Origin: Candidatus Kouleothrix ribensis
Lineage (GTDB): Bacteria; Chloroflexota; Chloroflexia; Chloroflexales; Roseiflexaceae
DNA length: 64,000 bases
NCBI GenBank assembly: GCA_016722075.1
Contig: JADKGW010000001.1
Coordinates: 3,224,001-3,288,000 of the forward strand
Direction: 5' to 3'
The notes under the pieces were generated by a model. It saw nothing but the letters and a program-made list of their open reading frames with translations, was not told the origin of the DNA and made no database searches. Shown here piece by piece: positions 49,176 to 57,330 of this stretch. How positions within the stretch are numbered: the stretch's first letter is position 1; the number at the start of each line of letters is the position of its first letter. A program made the position numbers and the translations under genes.

Positions 49176-50897
49176 CTAGACTGCCAGCCTTTCCTGTAGC
49201 ATCGCCACAGCCTCGTCGACATTCAGCGGCGGCGGGTTGAGGCCTAGCTCGAGCGCCAGCTGCGTAATCGAAGGCGGCTTGACAAACGTGGTCGCCAGCA
49301 GGTCGCGCTGCGCAAACACCTCGCGCGGCCCGCCATCCAGCAGCACTTCGCCCTGGCGCATGGCGATCACCCGGTCGCAGTATTCGGCCGCGAGCGACAT
49401 GGCGTGGGTGATCGTGATGATCGTGGTGCCGTAGCGGTCGCGCAGCTGGGTCAGCAGGCCCATTACCGCGCGGGCGTGGCGCGGGTCCTGGCCGGTGGTC
49501 GGCTCATCGACGATCAGTGCGTCGGGCTGGATCACGGCGATGCAGGCGATCGCCAGGCGCTGCTTGTTGCCGAGCGAGAGCCGGAACGGGTGAAGCTCGC
49601 GCTGCTCCCACAGGTCGAGCAGCCGCAAGATCGCTTCGGCCCGCTGCGCGGCCTCGCCCTCGCCCACGCCCTGGTACTCGAGGCTGAACATCACTTCGTC
49701 CCACACCGACTGGCGGAACAGTTGGGTGGCCGGGTTCTGGAACACGTAGCCGATCCGCCGGGCGCGCCGGAAGGTTTTGAGCTGGTGTACATTCTCGCCG
49801 CCGACGATCACGTCGCCGGCGCTGGGGGTGAGGTAGCCGCTCATGCAGCGCGCCAGGGTGGTTTTGCCGCTGCCGTTCTGGCCGATGATCGCTATGAACG
49901 AGCCGCGTGCCAGGCGCAGGCTCACGCCCTGCACCGCCGCGATCGGCCGCGGTGGCGGGTAGACGAAGCGCAGCCCGCGCACTTCGATCGCCGGGTCGGC
50001 GATGCCCGGTAGCGCCGCAACCGGCGCGGCGGCCGGCGCCGTGCCGCCCTCGAATATACGCCGGTAGATCGGCACGGCATCGCCCAGCGTGAGCGGCAGC
50101 TCGTCGGCCAGCAGGCCCTCCTGGGCCAGCCGCAGCGAGAGCTGGGCCACCTGCGAGGGCACGATCCCCGCGTGCGCCAGCTCGTCGTGGCGGCGCACAA
50201 ACTCGGCCGGCGGGCAGTCGAGCACGATCTGGCCGCGATCTAGCAGCACCAGCCGGTCGGCGTGCTCAAGCAGCTCGTCGAGCTTGTCTTCGACCATCAC
50301 CACCGTGCGGTGGGCCGCCAGCACGCGCTTGATGCTCTCGATCACCAGCTCGGCGCCCAGTGGGTCGAGCTGCGAGGTTGGGTTGTCGAACAGCAGGATG
50401 TCGGGCTGGCTCACGGCTACCGCCGCCATCACCACGCGCTGCTTCTCGCCGCCCGAGAGGTCGTAGGTGATCCGGTCGCGCAGCTTCTCGATGCTGAAGA
50501 ACTGCAGGATCTCGGCCAGCCGCCGGCCCATCTGGTCGCGCGCGACGCCGCGGTTCTCAAGCCCCCACACGATCTCGTCGCGCACCAGCAGGTTAAACAG
50601 CTGGCTGTCGGGGTCTTGCAGCACCATGCCGACGCGGGTGGCGAATTTGCGCAGCGAGAGCTCGCGCGTATCGACGCCGTCGAGTAGCACCTGGCCGCGC
50701 AGCTCGCCGCGCACGTAGTGCGGGATCACGCCGCCCAGCAGGCCCAGCAGCGTCGATTTGCCCGAGCCGGTCGGCGCGACGATCCCAAGGAACTCGCCGG
50801 GGTGGATCGACAGGTTGACGTTACGCAGCACCGGCTCGTCCATGCCGGGGTAGTGAAAGGTCACGTCGCGCAGCTCGAGGGGCACGGTTAGTGTCAT
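49176..50897 (-). CDS. Fused double ECF ATPase (two ABC domains)
   Basis: A 573-residue protein with two ABC ATPase domains, equivalent to EcfA and EcfA' in one chain (YkoD-like). Domain 1: Walker A APTGSGKSTLL, Q-loop MVLQDPDSQLFNLLV, signature DLSGGEKQRVVMAA, Walker B ILLFDNPTSQLD. Domain 2: IGQNGSGKTTLARC, YVFQNPATQLFRQSV, LSLGNKQRLAIAC and LIVDEPTTGQD with ITITHAMSLA. The second signature has LSLGN in place of LSGGQ and the first Walker B has Asn for Glu (LFDNPTS), so only one composite site looks fully catalytic. The Shine-Dalgarno site at ATG 50897 is modest. Confidence 0.93.
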   Translation of the reverse strand: MTLTVPLELRDVTFHYPGMDEPVLRNVNLSIHPGEFLGIVAPTGSGKSTLLGLLGGVIPHYVRGELRGQVLLDGVDTRELSLRKFATRVGMVLQDPDSQLFNLLVRDEIVWGLENRGVARDQMGRRLAEILQFFSIEKLRDRITYDLSGGEKQRVVMAAVAVSQPDILLFDNPTSQLDPLGAELVIESIKRVLAAHRTVVMVEDKLDELLEHADRLVLLDRGQIVLDCPPAEFVRRHDELAHAGIVPSQVAQLSLRLAQEGLLADELPLTLGDAVPIYRRIFEGGTAPAAAPVAALPGIADPAIEVRGLRFVYPPPRPIAAVQGVSLRLARGSFIAIIGQNGSGKTTLARCMSGYLTPSAGDVIVGGENVHQLKTFRRARRIGYVFQNPATQLFRQSVWDEVMFSLEYQGVGEGEAAQRAEAILRLLDLWEQRELHPFRLSLGNKQRLAIACIAVIQPDALIVDEPTTGQDPRHARAVMGLLTQLRDRYGTTIITITHAMSLAAEYCDRVIAMRQGEVLLDGGPREVFAQRDLLATTFVKPPSITQLALELGLNPPPLNVDEAVAMLQERLAV

Positions 50898-50932
50898 GGC
50901 TCTGCTCTTATCGTAGCGAAAGGTTGGCGATC

Positions 50933-50995
50933 CACAGATTACACAGATTACACAGATTTGTTTTTACCTAATCTGTGTAATCTGTATAATCTGTG
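50933..50995. repeat. Foldback of CACAGATTA units
   Basis: Three tandem CACAGATTA units (50933-50958) face three complementary TAATCTGTG units (50970-50995), a 26-bp stem with one mismatch and an 11-base loop. This unit is AT-rich against its surroundings. It lies between two co-directional transporter genes. Confidence 0.85.
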
Positions 50996-51000
50996 AATAC

Positions 51001-51225
51001 TTAGCGCCGGCTGCCCTTGGGCAACACGAACCAGGCTACCCCGGCGATCACCGCCAGGATGACGATCATGCCGATCGTGCGCACGTTCGGATCGAGGCCG
51101 CTGCCAATGCCGGCCGCCGTCGGCAGCATGCCGTTGACCGCCATCCACAGCAGCCCGCCGGCCACGGCGATCAAGATCACGCTGATGACGATCACCTGCC
51201 CGACGATGCCTTTGTTCTCATTCAT
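51001..51225 (-). CDS. Small two-helix membrane protein in the ECF operon
   Basis: A 74-residue protein with two hydrophobic helices (VGQVIVISVILIAVAGGLLWMAV and IGMIVILAVIAGVAWFVL) and a basic tail. GGAGGGACACT precedes the ATG. No family is recognised. Small membrane proteins accompany some ECF systems of the cobalt/nickel type (CbiN-like), but the sequence does not look like CbiN. The position between the S-component candidate and the ATPase suggests an accessory subunit. Confidence 0.75.
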   Translation of the reverse strand: MNENKGIVGQVIVISVILIAVAGGLLWMAVNGMLPTAAGIGSGLDPNVRTIGMIVILAVIAGVAWFVLPKGSRR

Positions 51226-51284
51226 AGTGTCCCTCCACTGGCTGAAGGCTTGCTCCGATCGTCAGAAGCTGCGGATGGCGGGCG

Positions 51285-51902
51285 CTACTCGAGCACGCCC
51301 GAGCGCCGCACCGAGTTGAAGAACCAGTAGCCCAAAACGCCGCCCGGCACGACCATCACGAAGTTCCACAGCGGGATGATCACATAGGCCCACCACTGTG
51401 CGCCGGGGAACACGATCAGCATCAGCACCGAGAAGCCGACTGAGGCGATGAACTGGCCGACCGCGCAGATGCCGATGAAGCGCCCGATCGATAGCTCTTT
51501 CTGCTGGCGCAGGAAGTAGCGGAACACCAGGCAGTTCGGCACCGACCAGCACATGTTCAGGAAGAAGAACGACCAGGCCAGCGCGTGCGTGGCGGTCAGC
51601 ACCGCCAGGATCGGGTTGAAGTTGGCCACGATCAGCGCGCCGGTCATGCCGAAGTAGATCACCGCCACCGGGAACCACAGATTGATGAACATGAAGCCAA
51701 GCCAGTTGGCGATCGGCGCGCCGGTGAATGGCGCGATCAGCGCGCCGGTGAGCGTGTCGAGCCGCTCGGTGATCTGCATGTTGATCGAGAAGCAGACCGC
51801 CAGCAGCACCGAGCCGACAATCGACTTGGTGTCGGTGGGCCAGAGCGGGCCGAGCCGGAACGGGCGAACTCGCTGCGCAGCTGCGCTTGCGATCGTCGAC
51901 AT
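51285..51902 (-). CDS. Membrane protein, candidate ECF S component
   Basis: A 205-residue protein with about six hydrophobic segments: SIVGSVLLAVCFSINMQITER, LTGALIAPFTGAPIANWLGFMFINLWFPV, YFGMTGALIVANFNPILAV, HALAWSFFFLNMCWSVPNCL, GICAVGQFIASVGFSVLMLIVF and IIPLWNFVMVVPGGVLGYWF. The size and helix count fit an ECF substrate-binding component. It starts the operon with a small membrane protein, double ATPase and T component, so the transporter would be complete. AAGGAGGAAGTGCT precedes the ATG at 51902. Given the neighbouring hydantoinase cluster, a ring compound or its amide is the likely cargo; this is inference. Confidence 0.7.
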   Translation of the reverse strand: MSTIASAAAQRVRPFRLGPLWPTDTKSIVGSVLLAVCFSINMQITERLDTLTGALIAPFTGAPIANWLGFMFINLWFPVAVIYFGMTGALIVANFNPILAVLTATHALAWSFFFLNMCWSVPNCLVFRYFLRQQKELSIGRFIGICAVGQFIASVGFSVLMLIVFPGAQWWAYVIIPLWNFVMVVPGGVLGYWFFNSVRRSGVLE

Positions 51903-52005
51903 AGCACTTCCTCCTTGTGACTACGATCGGGTCGAACATGGCCGTGCGCTGTGGCACGTGCCTGTGCCAGGCCGGCGAGGCGCGCGCTCCTCACCACGCC
52001 CGGCC

Positions 52006-52200
52006 TCAGGCCAGCGGGCCGTCGTCTAGCGCGATCACCGCAGCCGAGCGGTGCTGCTGATAGACGCTCAACAGCTCGTCTTTGAGGCTCTGGAGGATCT
52101 TGCGCATCTCCGCCAGCTCTTCGGCGTGCAGGCGCGCATACGACTCCAGCTGCTGTTCGAGATGGAGAATGCGCTGGGCGAGAGTCTCTGGCTCTTTCAT
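52006..52200 (-). CDS. Small coiled-coil protein
   Basis: A 64-residue protein, charged and helical throughout (LAQRILHLEQQLESYARLHAEELAEMRKILQSL), with a clear heptad pattern of Leu and Ile. No family is recognised. The ATG at 52200 is chosen because GGAGGT lies seven bases upstream. It precedes the candidate S-component gene by about 100 bases on the same strand, so it may share the transcript. Confidence 0.65.
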   Translation of the reverse strand: MKEPETLAQRILHLEQQLESYARLHAEELAEMRKILQSLKDELLSVYQQHRSAAVIALDDGPLA

Positions 52201-52489
52201 GCGGCATACCTCCATAGGCAGGCGCGCAGAATCGCTGCACAGCGCGCCGGTGCGGCATGCGGCCGCCAGGCGCTGCTGCGGCCCCCACAGCCAGCCCGAT
52301 CGCCAGGGCGATGGGCCTCGCAGCGGCCAGATCCTACGAGCCTGAGAGCTATCGACGATGGAGAATGGGATTACGGCTATGATAGCCGGGGTGGGCGGTG
52401 GTGAATAGATCTTAACGTATCACGCGCGGGCACGATCGTATCATGTGTTGCGCTGGCGCGGCAAAAAAAGGCCACAAGCTGCGGCAGGC

Positions 52490-53128
52490 TTAGATCAGCC
52501 CGCGCCGCACCGCCTCGGCCACTGCCTGCACGCGATTGCCGGCGTTGAGCTTGTCGGCGATATCCTGGATCTTGCGCTTGACCGTCACCTCGCTCCAGAA
52601 CAGCCGGTCGGCGATATCGCGCGAGGTCGCGCCGTCGGCCAGCAGCCGCAGCACCTCGATCTCCTGCTCGGAGAGGCCAACCTCCTGACGCAGGCGCTCC
52701 TGGGCCAGGCGGCGATACTCATCGAGCACGTGATGCACCAGCTCGGGCGCCAGCAGGCGCTGGCCGCGCTGCACCGAGCGGATCGCCTCGGCCAGCGTAT
52801 CGTACGAGGTGTTTTTCAGCAAATAGGCATATGCGCCAGCCTGAAACGCGCCCAGCAGGTACTGGCTATCCTCGTAGGTGGTCAGAAACATCACGCGCGC
52901 CTGCGGGTGCTGCTGCTGCAGCTGCCGGGCGGTCTGGATACCGTCAACGCCGCCCAGCCGGATGTCGAGCGTGACCACATCGGGCGCGAACCGGGCCACC
53001 GCCGCAAGCGTGGCCGGGCCGCTGTCGGCCTCGCCCACCACCTCGATATCGGCCTCTTCGGCCAGCAGGCTGCGCAGCCCGCGCCGGAAGATCGCATGGT
53101 CGTCGACGATCAATACGCGAATAGCCAT
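52490..53128 (-). CDS. NarL/LuxR-type response regulator
   Basis: A 212-residue response regulator. The receiver domain has the acidic pair VDDHAIFRRG (D9, D10), the phospho-acceptor in VVTLDIRLGGVDG (D55), Thr in MFLTTYED and Lys in YLLKNTSYDT. The C-terminal LuxR-type helix-turn-helix is LSEQEIEVLRLLADGATSRDIADRLFWSEVTVKRKI. Its start overlaps the stop of the sensor kinase gene (TAATG), so the two form a cognate pair. The target promoters are not known. Confidence 0.95.
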   Translation of the reverse strand: MAIRVLIVDDHAIFRRGLRSLLAEEADIEVVGEADSGPATLAAVARFAPDVVTLDIRLGGVDGIQTARQLQQQHPQARVMFLTTYEDSQYLLGAFQAGAYAYLLKNTSYDTLAEAIRSVQRGQRLLAPELVHHVLDEYRRLAQERLRQEVGLSEQEIEVLRLLADGATSRDIADRLFWSEVTVKRKIQDIADKLNAGNRVQAVAEAVRRGLI

Positions 53129-55332
53129 TACGCGCTCACTCTCTCCGCGTCGGCACGCTGTAGATCGAGCTTGATGCGCGTGCCGTCGCCCACCCGGCTG
53201 ACGATCGCGATCTGGCCGCCGAGCGCCTGGGCGCGCTCGCGCATGCTCACCAGCCCCAGCCCATCGCCGCTGCGGCCCATGTCGAAGCCGCGCCCATCAT
53301 CGGCCACCGTCACGCGCAGCTGGCGCGGCCGAAACTCCACGCTAATCGTCACGGCCCGCGCGGCGGCATGGCGGATGCAATTCTGGGTGGCCTCCTGCAC
53401 GATCCGGTAGATCGCCAGCTCGACATCACCAGCCAGCGCGTAGGGCGTACCCGCCACCTGAAACACCACCTCGAGCCCGTGATGCACGCGCGCCGCCGCC
53501 GCAAAATGCTCGAGCGCCGCCAGCAGGCCCAGCTCGTCGAGCGCGCGCGGCCGCAGCGCGTAGATGATCTGCTTCATCTCGAGCAGCGTGCTGTCGAGCA
53601 GCTGGCGACACTCATCGAGCTGCCGGTCGACCTCGGGCGACTGGCCGGCCAGCCGCCGCCGCAGCGCGTGCAGCTCGTAGATCGCCGCCAGGATCGCCTG
53701 GGTCATGCTGTCGTGCAGATCGTGCGCAATGCGCTGGCGCTCGCTCTCTTGCACCATCACCACCCGGCGCACCAGCGCGCTGAGCTGCCTGGCCTTAGCA
53801 GCGATCTCGTCGCGCGCCAGGCGCAGCTCGGCGGTGCGCTGCTGCACATTGTGCTCGAGCTGTTCGTTGAAGCTCTTGATCACCGCGTACAGGCGCGCGT
53901 TCTCGATCGCTACCGCCGCCTGGTCGGCGAAGGCCCGCACGATCCGGGCGTGCGCCTCGGTGTAGAACCCCGGCTCGCCCCAATCGACGCACAAGAAGCC
54001 AATGCTATGATCTTTAATCACCAGCGGAGTGCCGCACCACGAGCGCACCTGGCTGGCGCCGGGCAGCCAGATCCAGCGCGGGTCGGTATGGGCATCGCGC
54101 ACCACGATCGTGCGGCGTTCGTACATGATCAGCGGGGCCAGCGGCGCCTGGTCGATCTCGAAGGCCGCACGCTTGGCTTCCTCGTTGTCGGAATAGCCTT
54201 TGGCCGCCACCACGCGCATGTGCGTGCCCTCGGTCAGCAGGGTGATGCGCGTGCCGATGTGCGGCACCACCCGGTCGATCTGCTGGAGAATCAGGTCGAG
54301 CACCTGGTCGAGGTCGAGGCTCGAGCAGATGATCCGCGAGACATCGCTGAGCGTGGTGGCCAGCTCGCGCTCGCGGTGCTCGGCGCCAAACAGGCGCACG
54401 TGCTCAAGCGCCGAGGCGATCTGGTCGGCAACGATCTGGAGCAGAAACACGTCGTCGGGGTCGAACACGCGCGGGTGCTCACTCTGCACATCGAGCACCC
54501 CGATGATCCGCTCGCCAACCTTCAGCGGCAGCGCGATCTCGGCGCTGGTGCGCGGCAGCAGCGCGTGGTACTGGTAGTGCGGGTCGCTGGCCACGTCGTT
54601 CGAGAGCCAGATCTGCCCGCTGCGCGCCACCCAGCCGATGATGCCTCGGCCGCCCACCTGCTCGCTGAAGCCCTGGCGCAGGAGCTGCGCGCCGGCCAGC
54701 CCACTGGCGTGGATCAGGTCGACACTGGTGTGCGACTCGTCGATCAGCAGCAGCTGGACATGGCCGTGGCCGAGCGTCTCGTAGATCAGCTGGGCGATCT
54801 GCTCCAGCAGCTGCTGGCGATCGTGGATCCATGTCGCGCGCTGGCCCAGCCGGCTGATCATGGCCAGCTGGCTGGTCAGCCGCTCGATCCGCTGGTGCAG
54901 GCGCGCGCTGTGGATCTGCAGGGCCAGCCCTTCGGCCAGCGCCTCGATCAGCGCACGCCGCAGCGCATCGACCTCGGTACCACGCGGGTAGCCCACCACC
55001 ACCATGCCGATCGACATGCCATAGGCATGCAGCGGCACTGCGTAGGCTGTAGCGGCCGCGCCGGCCAGCTCGAGCGCAGCCCAGCCATGCCCGCCGGCCG
55101 GCTCGAGCGCCGGCACTGCCAGCAGCGCCGGCTCAAGCTCGGGCGGCAGATCGATGCTGCAGGCCAGCTGCGCGGCAGCATGGCGCCCGCACAGCAGCAG
55201 CGCGGCCCAGGCCGCCGCGCCCTGCGCCACCACCCGGCGCAGCTGCGCAGCATAGGCGGCGGGCGGCAGCGCACCGGCGGGGTGCCAGGCCGTATCGGGC
55301 TGGGGCATGCGATCGAATGAGCCGACGGCCAT
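53128..55332 (-). CDS. GAF-domain sensor histidine kinase (HisKA_3 type)
   Basis: A 734-residue soluble sensor kinase. The N-terminal region (about 1-150) is Ala/Leu-rich and may be a degenerate GAF. Two or three GAF domains follow (about 155-310: YETLGHGHVQLLLIDESH, GRGIIGWVARSGQIWLSNDV, IIGVLDVQSEHPRVF; and about 330-500: LDLILQQIDRVVPHIGTRITL, IGFLCVDWGEPGFYTEA). A coiled coil leads to the dimerisation/phospho-acceptor motif RQRIAHDLHDSMTQAIL and an HATPase domain (IYRIVQEATQNCIRHA, DDGRGFDMG, GLGLVSMRERA). No membrane helix is seen. ATG 55332 is favoured because GGAGGTG lies just upstream; earlier in-frame starts would extend over that site. Confidence 0.9.
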   Translation of the reverse strand: MAVGSFDRMPQPDTAWHPAGALPPAAYAAQLRRVVAQGAAAWAALLLCGRHAAAQLACSIDLPPELEPALLAVPALEPAGGHGWAALELAGAAATAYAVPLHAYGMSIGMVVVGYPRGTEVDALRRALIEALAEGLALQIHSARLHQRIERLTSQLAMISRLGQRATWIHDRQQLLEQIAQLIYETLGHGHVQLLLIDESHTSVDLIHASGLAGAQLLRQGFSEQVGGRGIIGWVARSGQIWLSNDVASDPHYQYHALLPRTSAEIALPLKVGERIIGVLDVQSEHPRVFDPDDVFLLQIVADQIASALEHVRLFGAEHRERELATTLSDVSRIICSSLDLDQVLDLILQQIDRVVPHIGTRITLLTEGTHMRVVAAKGYSDNEEAKRAAFEIDQAPLAPLIMYERRTIVVRDAHTDPRWIWLPGASQVRSWCGTPLVIKDHSIGFLCVDWGEPGFYTEAHARIVRAFADQAAVAIENARLYAVIKSFNEQLEHNVQQRTAELRLARDEIAAKARQLSALVRRVVMVQESERQRIAHDLHDSMTQAILAAIYELHALRRRLAGQSPEVDRQLDECRQLLDSTLLEMKQIIYALRPRALDELGLLAALEHFAAAARVHHGLEVVFQVAGTPYALAGDVELAIYRIVQEATQNCIRHAAARAVTISVEFRPRQLRVTVADDGRGFDMGRSGDGLGLVSMRERAQALGGQIAIVSRVGDGTRIKLDLQRADAERVSA

Positions 55333-55610
55333 AGACACCTCCACATTCATGGTGGCGACTCGCACAATCTGTGTGGCCAGCCAGTCGTTCTGAATGACGC
55401 CGGTGTCGAAATCGGATCGGGACAACCGTGGTGGTGCGGCAGCGCCGCGTAGGGTAGCCTGGCCCCGCCAGGCCGGCAGCCTGTGCTGGAAATCAACCGC
55501 TCGTGCTGTGCTGTGGGCGCCGCTCATTATACCATGCCTGGCGGCAGCTATCGCTCGCGCGGCTGCGCGTAGAGGAAGTGGGTACCCCTCCCCGTACCCC
55601 TTTCAGGTGG

Positions 55611-57135
55611 CTAATCATTACCCACATTTTGGGAGCCTTGGATTGCTGTGGTAGGATACTCGATGGGTTCCCGGTGATGTGGAAGGATGGACGTGATGGA
55701 CGTGATGGATGTGATGGATGTGGACAGTGCGGATGTGTCGCTCATGGATTCGTGGGCGGAGGAGGAGTTTGGCACAGCGAAGCTGGGCGATGCGCGGCGC
55801 ACCAAACGCTTGATTGCGCTGGCCCACACCTTTGGGACGCGTCCGTCTGCATCGTTGCCGGATGCCGCACACGACCCCGCGATGCTCAAAGCGGCCTACC
55901 GCTTCTTCGACACCGATGCGATCGAACCAGCCGCAATCCTCGCCAGTCATACCCGCAGCACCTATGACCGCTGCGCGAGCGTTCCCATCGTGCTGGCGCC
56001 CCAAGATACGACCGAACTTGACTATAGCCATCATCCGGGCACCGACGACCTGGGGCCGATCCACACCAAAAAGCACGTGGGCTTGTTGCTGCACTCCACG
56101 TTGGCGTTCACGCCCGACGGCGTGCCGTTGGGCATCCTGCATGAACAGGTCTGGGCGCGCGATGCGGCCACCTTTGGGCAGTTGCCCGATCAGCATACGC
56201 GGCCGTTTGCCGAGAAAGAAAGCTATCGCTGGGCACATGGGCTGGACGCGATCAACGCGGCACATGACGCCTGCCCGACCACCCAGTTTGTCATGCTTGC
56301 CGATGCCGAAGCCGATATCTACGAATTGTTTGTCGCCGACCGGCGGGCGGGGGTGGATCTGCTGATCCGGGCGGGACAAAACCGCCGCGTGGATCATCCC
56401 GAGGCGCGCCTGCTGTGGGAGGCCCTGCCGAGCGGCCAGCGCGTCGGGACGCATATGGTGCGGGTGCCTGCACGCGCGGGGCAGCCTGCACGGGAGGCGG
56501 AGGTCACGGTCTACCGCCAAGCCGTGACGCTCCAGCCGCCGGCGCGCCGGGCCGGCGCGGCCGTGGAACCGGTCACGCTGTGGGCGGTCTGGGTGGTGGA
56601 AGCAAAGCCGCCCGCCGGGGCGGCGGCGATTGAGTGGCTGTTGCTGAGCAGTCTTGCGGTGCGGACGGACGCGCTGGCGCAGACGATCGTCGCCTGGTAT
56701 TGCGTGCGGTGGGGGATTGAAATCTGGCACAAAGCGTTGAAAAGCGGCTGTGCGATTGAGGCGCGCCAACTGGAGACGGCCGACCGGCTGCGCCGCTGTG
56801 TGGCGCTGTTCAGTGTGATTGCCTGGCGGATCGTGTTCACGACCATGCTAGCGCGCGCCTGTCCCGACGCGCCATGTACGGCGGTGTTGGAGGACGACGA
56901 ATGGCAGGCGTTGTACTGCCACGCCCATCAAACCACGCGCCTGCCAACGGCGCCGCCGCGCCTGCGGGATGCCGTGCGCTGGATTGGCCGCCTGGGTGGC
57001 TTTCAAGGGCGCAACGGTGATGGCGAACCAGGCATCACGGTGATGTGGAAAGGCTTTCAACATCTGGCCGGATTGACCTCCATGTATCGATTATTGCGAC
57101 CCGCTCCCAAGGAAAGAAATGTGGGTAATGATTAG
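55611..57135 (+). mobile_element. Complete IS4-family insertion sequence (1,525 bp)
   Basis: Perfect 19-bp inverted repeats CTAATCATTACCCACATTT bound the element (55611-55629 and 57117-57135). A 9-bp target duplication TTCAGGTGG is present at 55602-55610 and 57136-57144. The single transposase gene is intact. The insertion interrupts a family B repeat. Intact ends, duplication and gene suggest recent, still-active transposition. Confidence 0.95.
55687..57135 (+). CDS. IS4-family transposase (Tn5/IS50-like)
   Basis: A DDE transposase of 482 residues. The N-terminal DNA-binding region is DSWAEEEFGTAKLGDARRTKRLIALA, as in Tn5 transposase. Catalytic residues are Asp in APQDTTELDYS (D107), Asp in MLADAEADIYELF and Glu in the Y(2)R(3)E(6)K signature YCVRWGIEIWHKALK. 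The stop codon lies inside the right inverted repeat. The first twelve residues are MDVMDVMDVMDV from a short tandem repeat, so the true start may be the ATG at 55744 (MDSWAEEEFG) instead; GGAAGG just before 55687 is compatible with the earlier start. Confidence 0.95.
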   Translation: MDVMDVMDVMDVDSADVSLMDSWAEEEFGTAKLGDARRTKRLIALAHTFGTRPSASLPDAAHDPAMLKAAYRFFDTDAIEPAAILASHTRSTYDRCASVPIVLAPQDTTELDYSHHPGTDDLGPIHTKKHVGLLLHSTLAFTPDGVPLGILHEQVWARDAATFGQLPDQHTRPFAEKESYRWAHGLDAINAAHDACPTTQFVMLADAEADIYELFVADRRAGVDLLIRAGQNRRVDHPEARLLWEALPSGQRVGTHMVRVPARAGQPAREAEVTVYRQAVTLQPPARRAGAAVEPVTLWAVWVVEAKPPAGAAAIEWLLLSSLAVRTDALAQTIVAWYCVRWGIEIWHKALKSGCAIEARQLETADRLRRCVALFSVIAWRIVFTTMLARACPDAPCTAVLEDDEWQALYCHAHQTTRLPTAPPRLRDAVRWIGRLGGFQGRNGDGEPGITVMWKGFQHLAGLTSMYRLLRPAPKERNVGND

Positions 57136-57144
57136 TTCAGGTGG

Positions 57145-57263
57145 AGGGTTTTTCGGTGATCGCGTGCCAAAGGGGTATCCTATGAGCGTTCCCATGCGGC
57201 GGCTCTGCGGCCGCATGGGAACGCCAACAAGAATCCCCCCGCTCCCAGCGCGGGAGCGGGGGG
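57145..57263. repeat. Family B multi-hairpin element, copy 2 (right part, cut by the IS)
   Basis: Contains GGGGTATCCTATGAGC and the stem GCGTTCCCATGCGGC (57187-57201) paired with GCCGCATGGGAACGC, then CCCCCCGCTCCC/GGGAGCGGGGGG. The matching left part, GGGTACCCCTCCCCGTACCC, ends at 55600 on the other side of the insertion sequence. Confidence 0.75.
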
Positions 57264-57330
57264 CAGGGGGTGTAGGCCGATGGCGCCCTGATGCGGCAGT
57301 GAACGGAAAAGCCGCGCGCCGCAAGCGCTC

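Noticed and set aside
50933..50995. Intrinsic terminator between the double ATPase and the small membrane protein genes
   Set aside because: The stem is made of tandem repeat units and is not followed by a clean T-run on the transcribed side; kept as a repeat.
53368..55320. A 650-codon plus-strand frame opposite the histidine kinase
   Set aside because: High GC leaves the complementary frame open; the minus-strand kinase domains are unmistakable.
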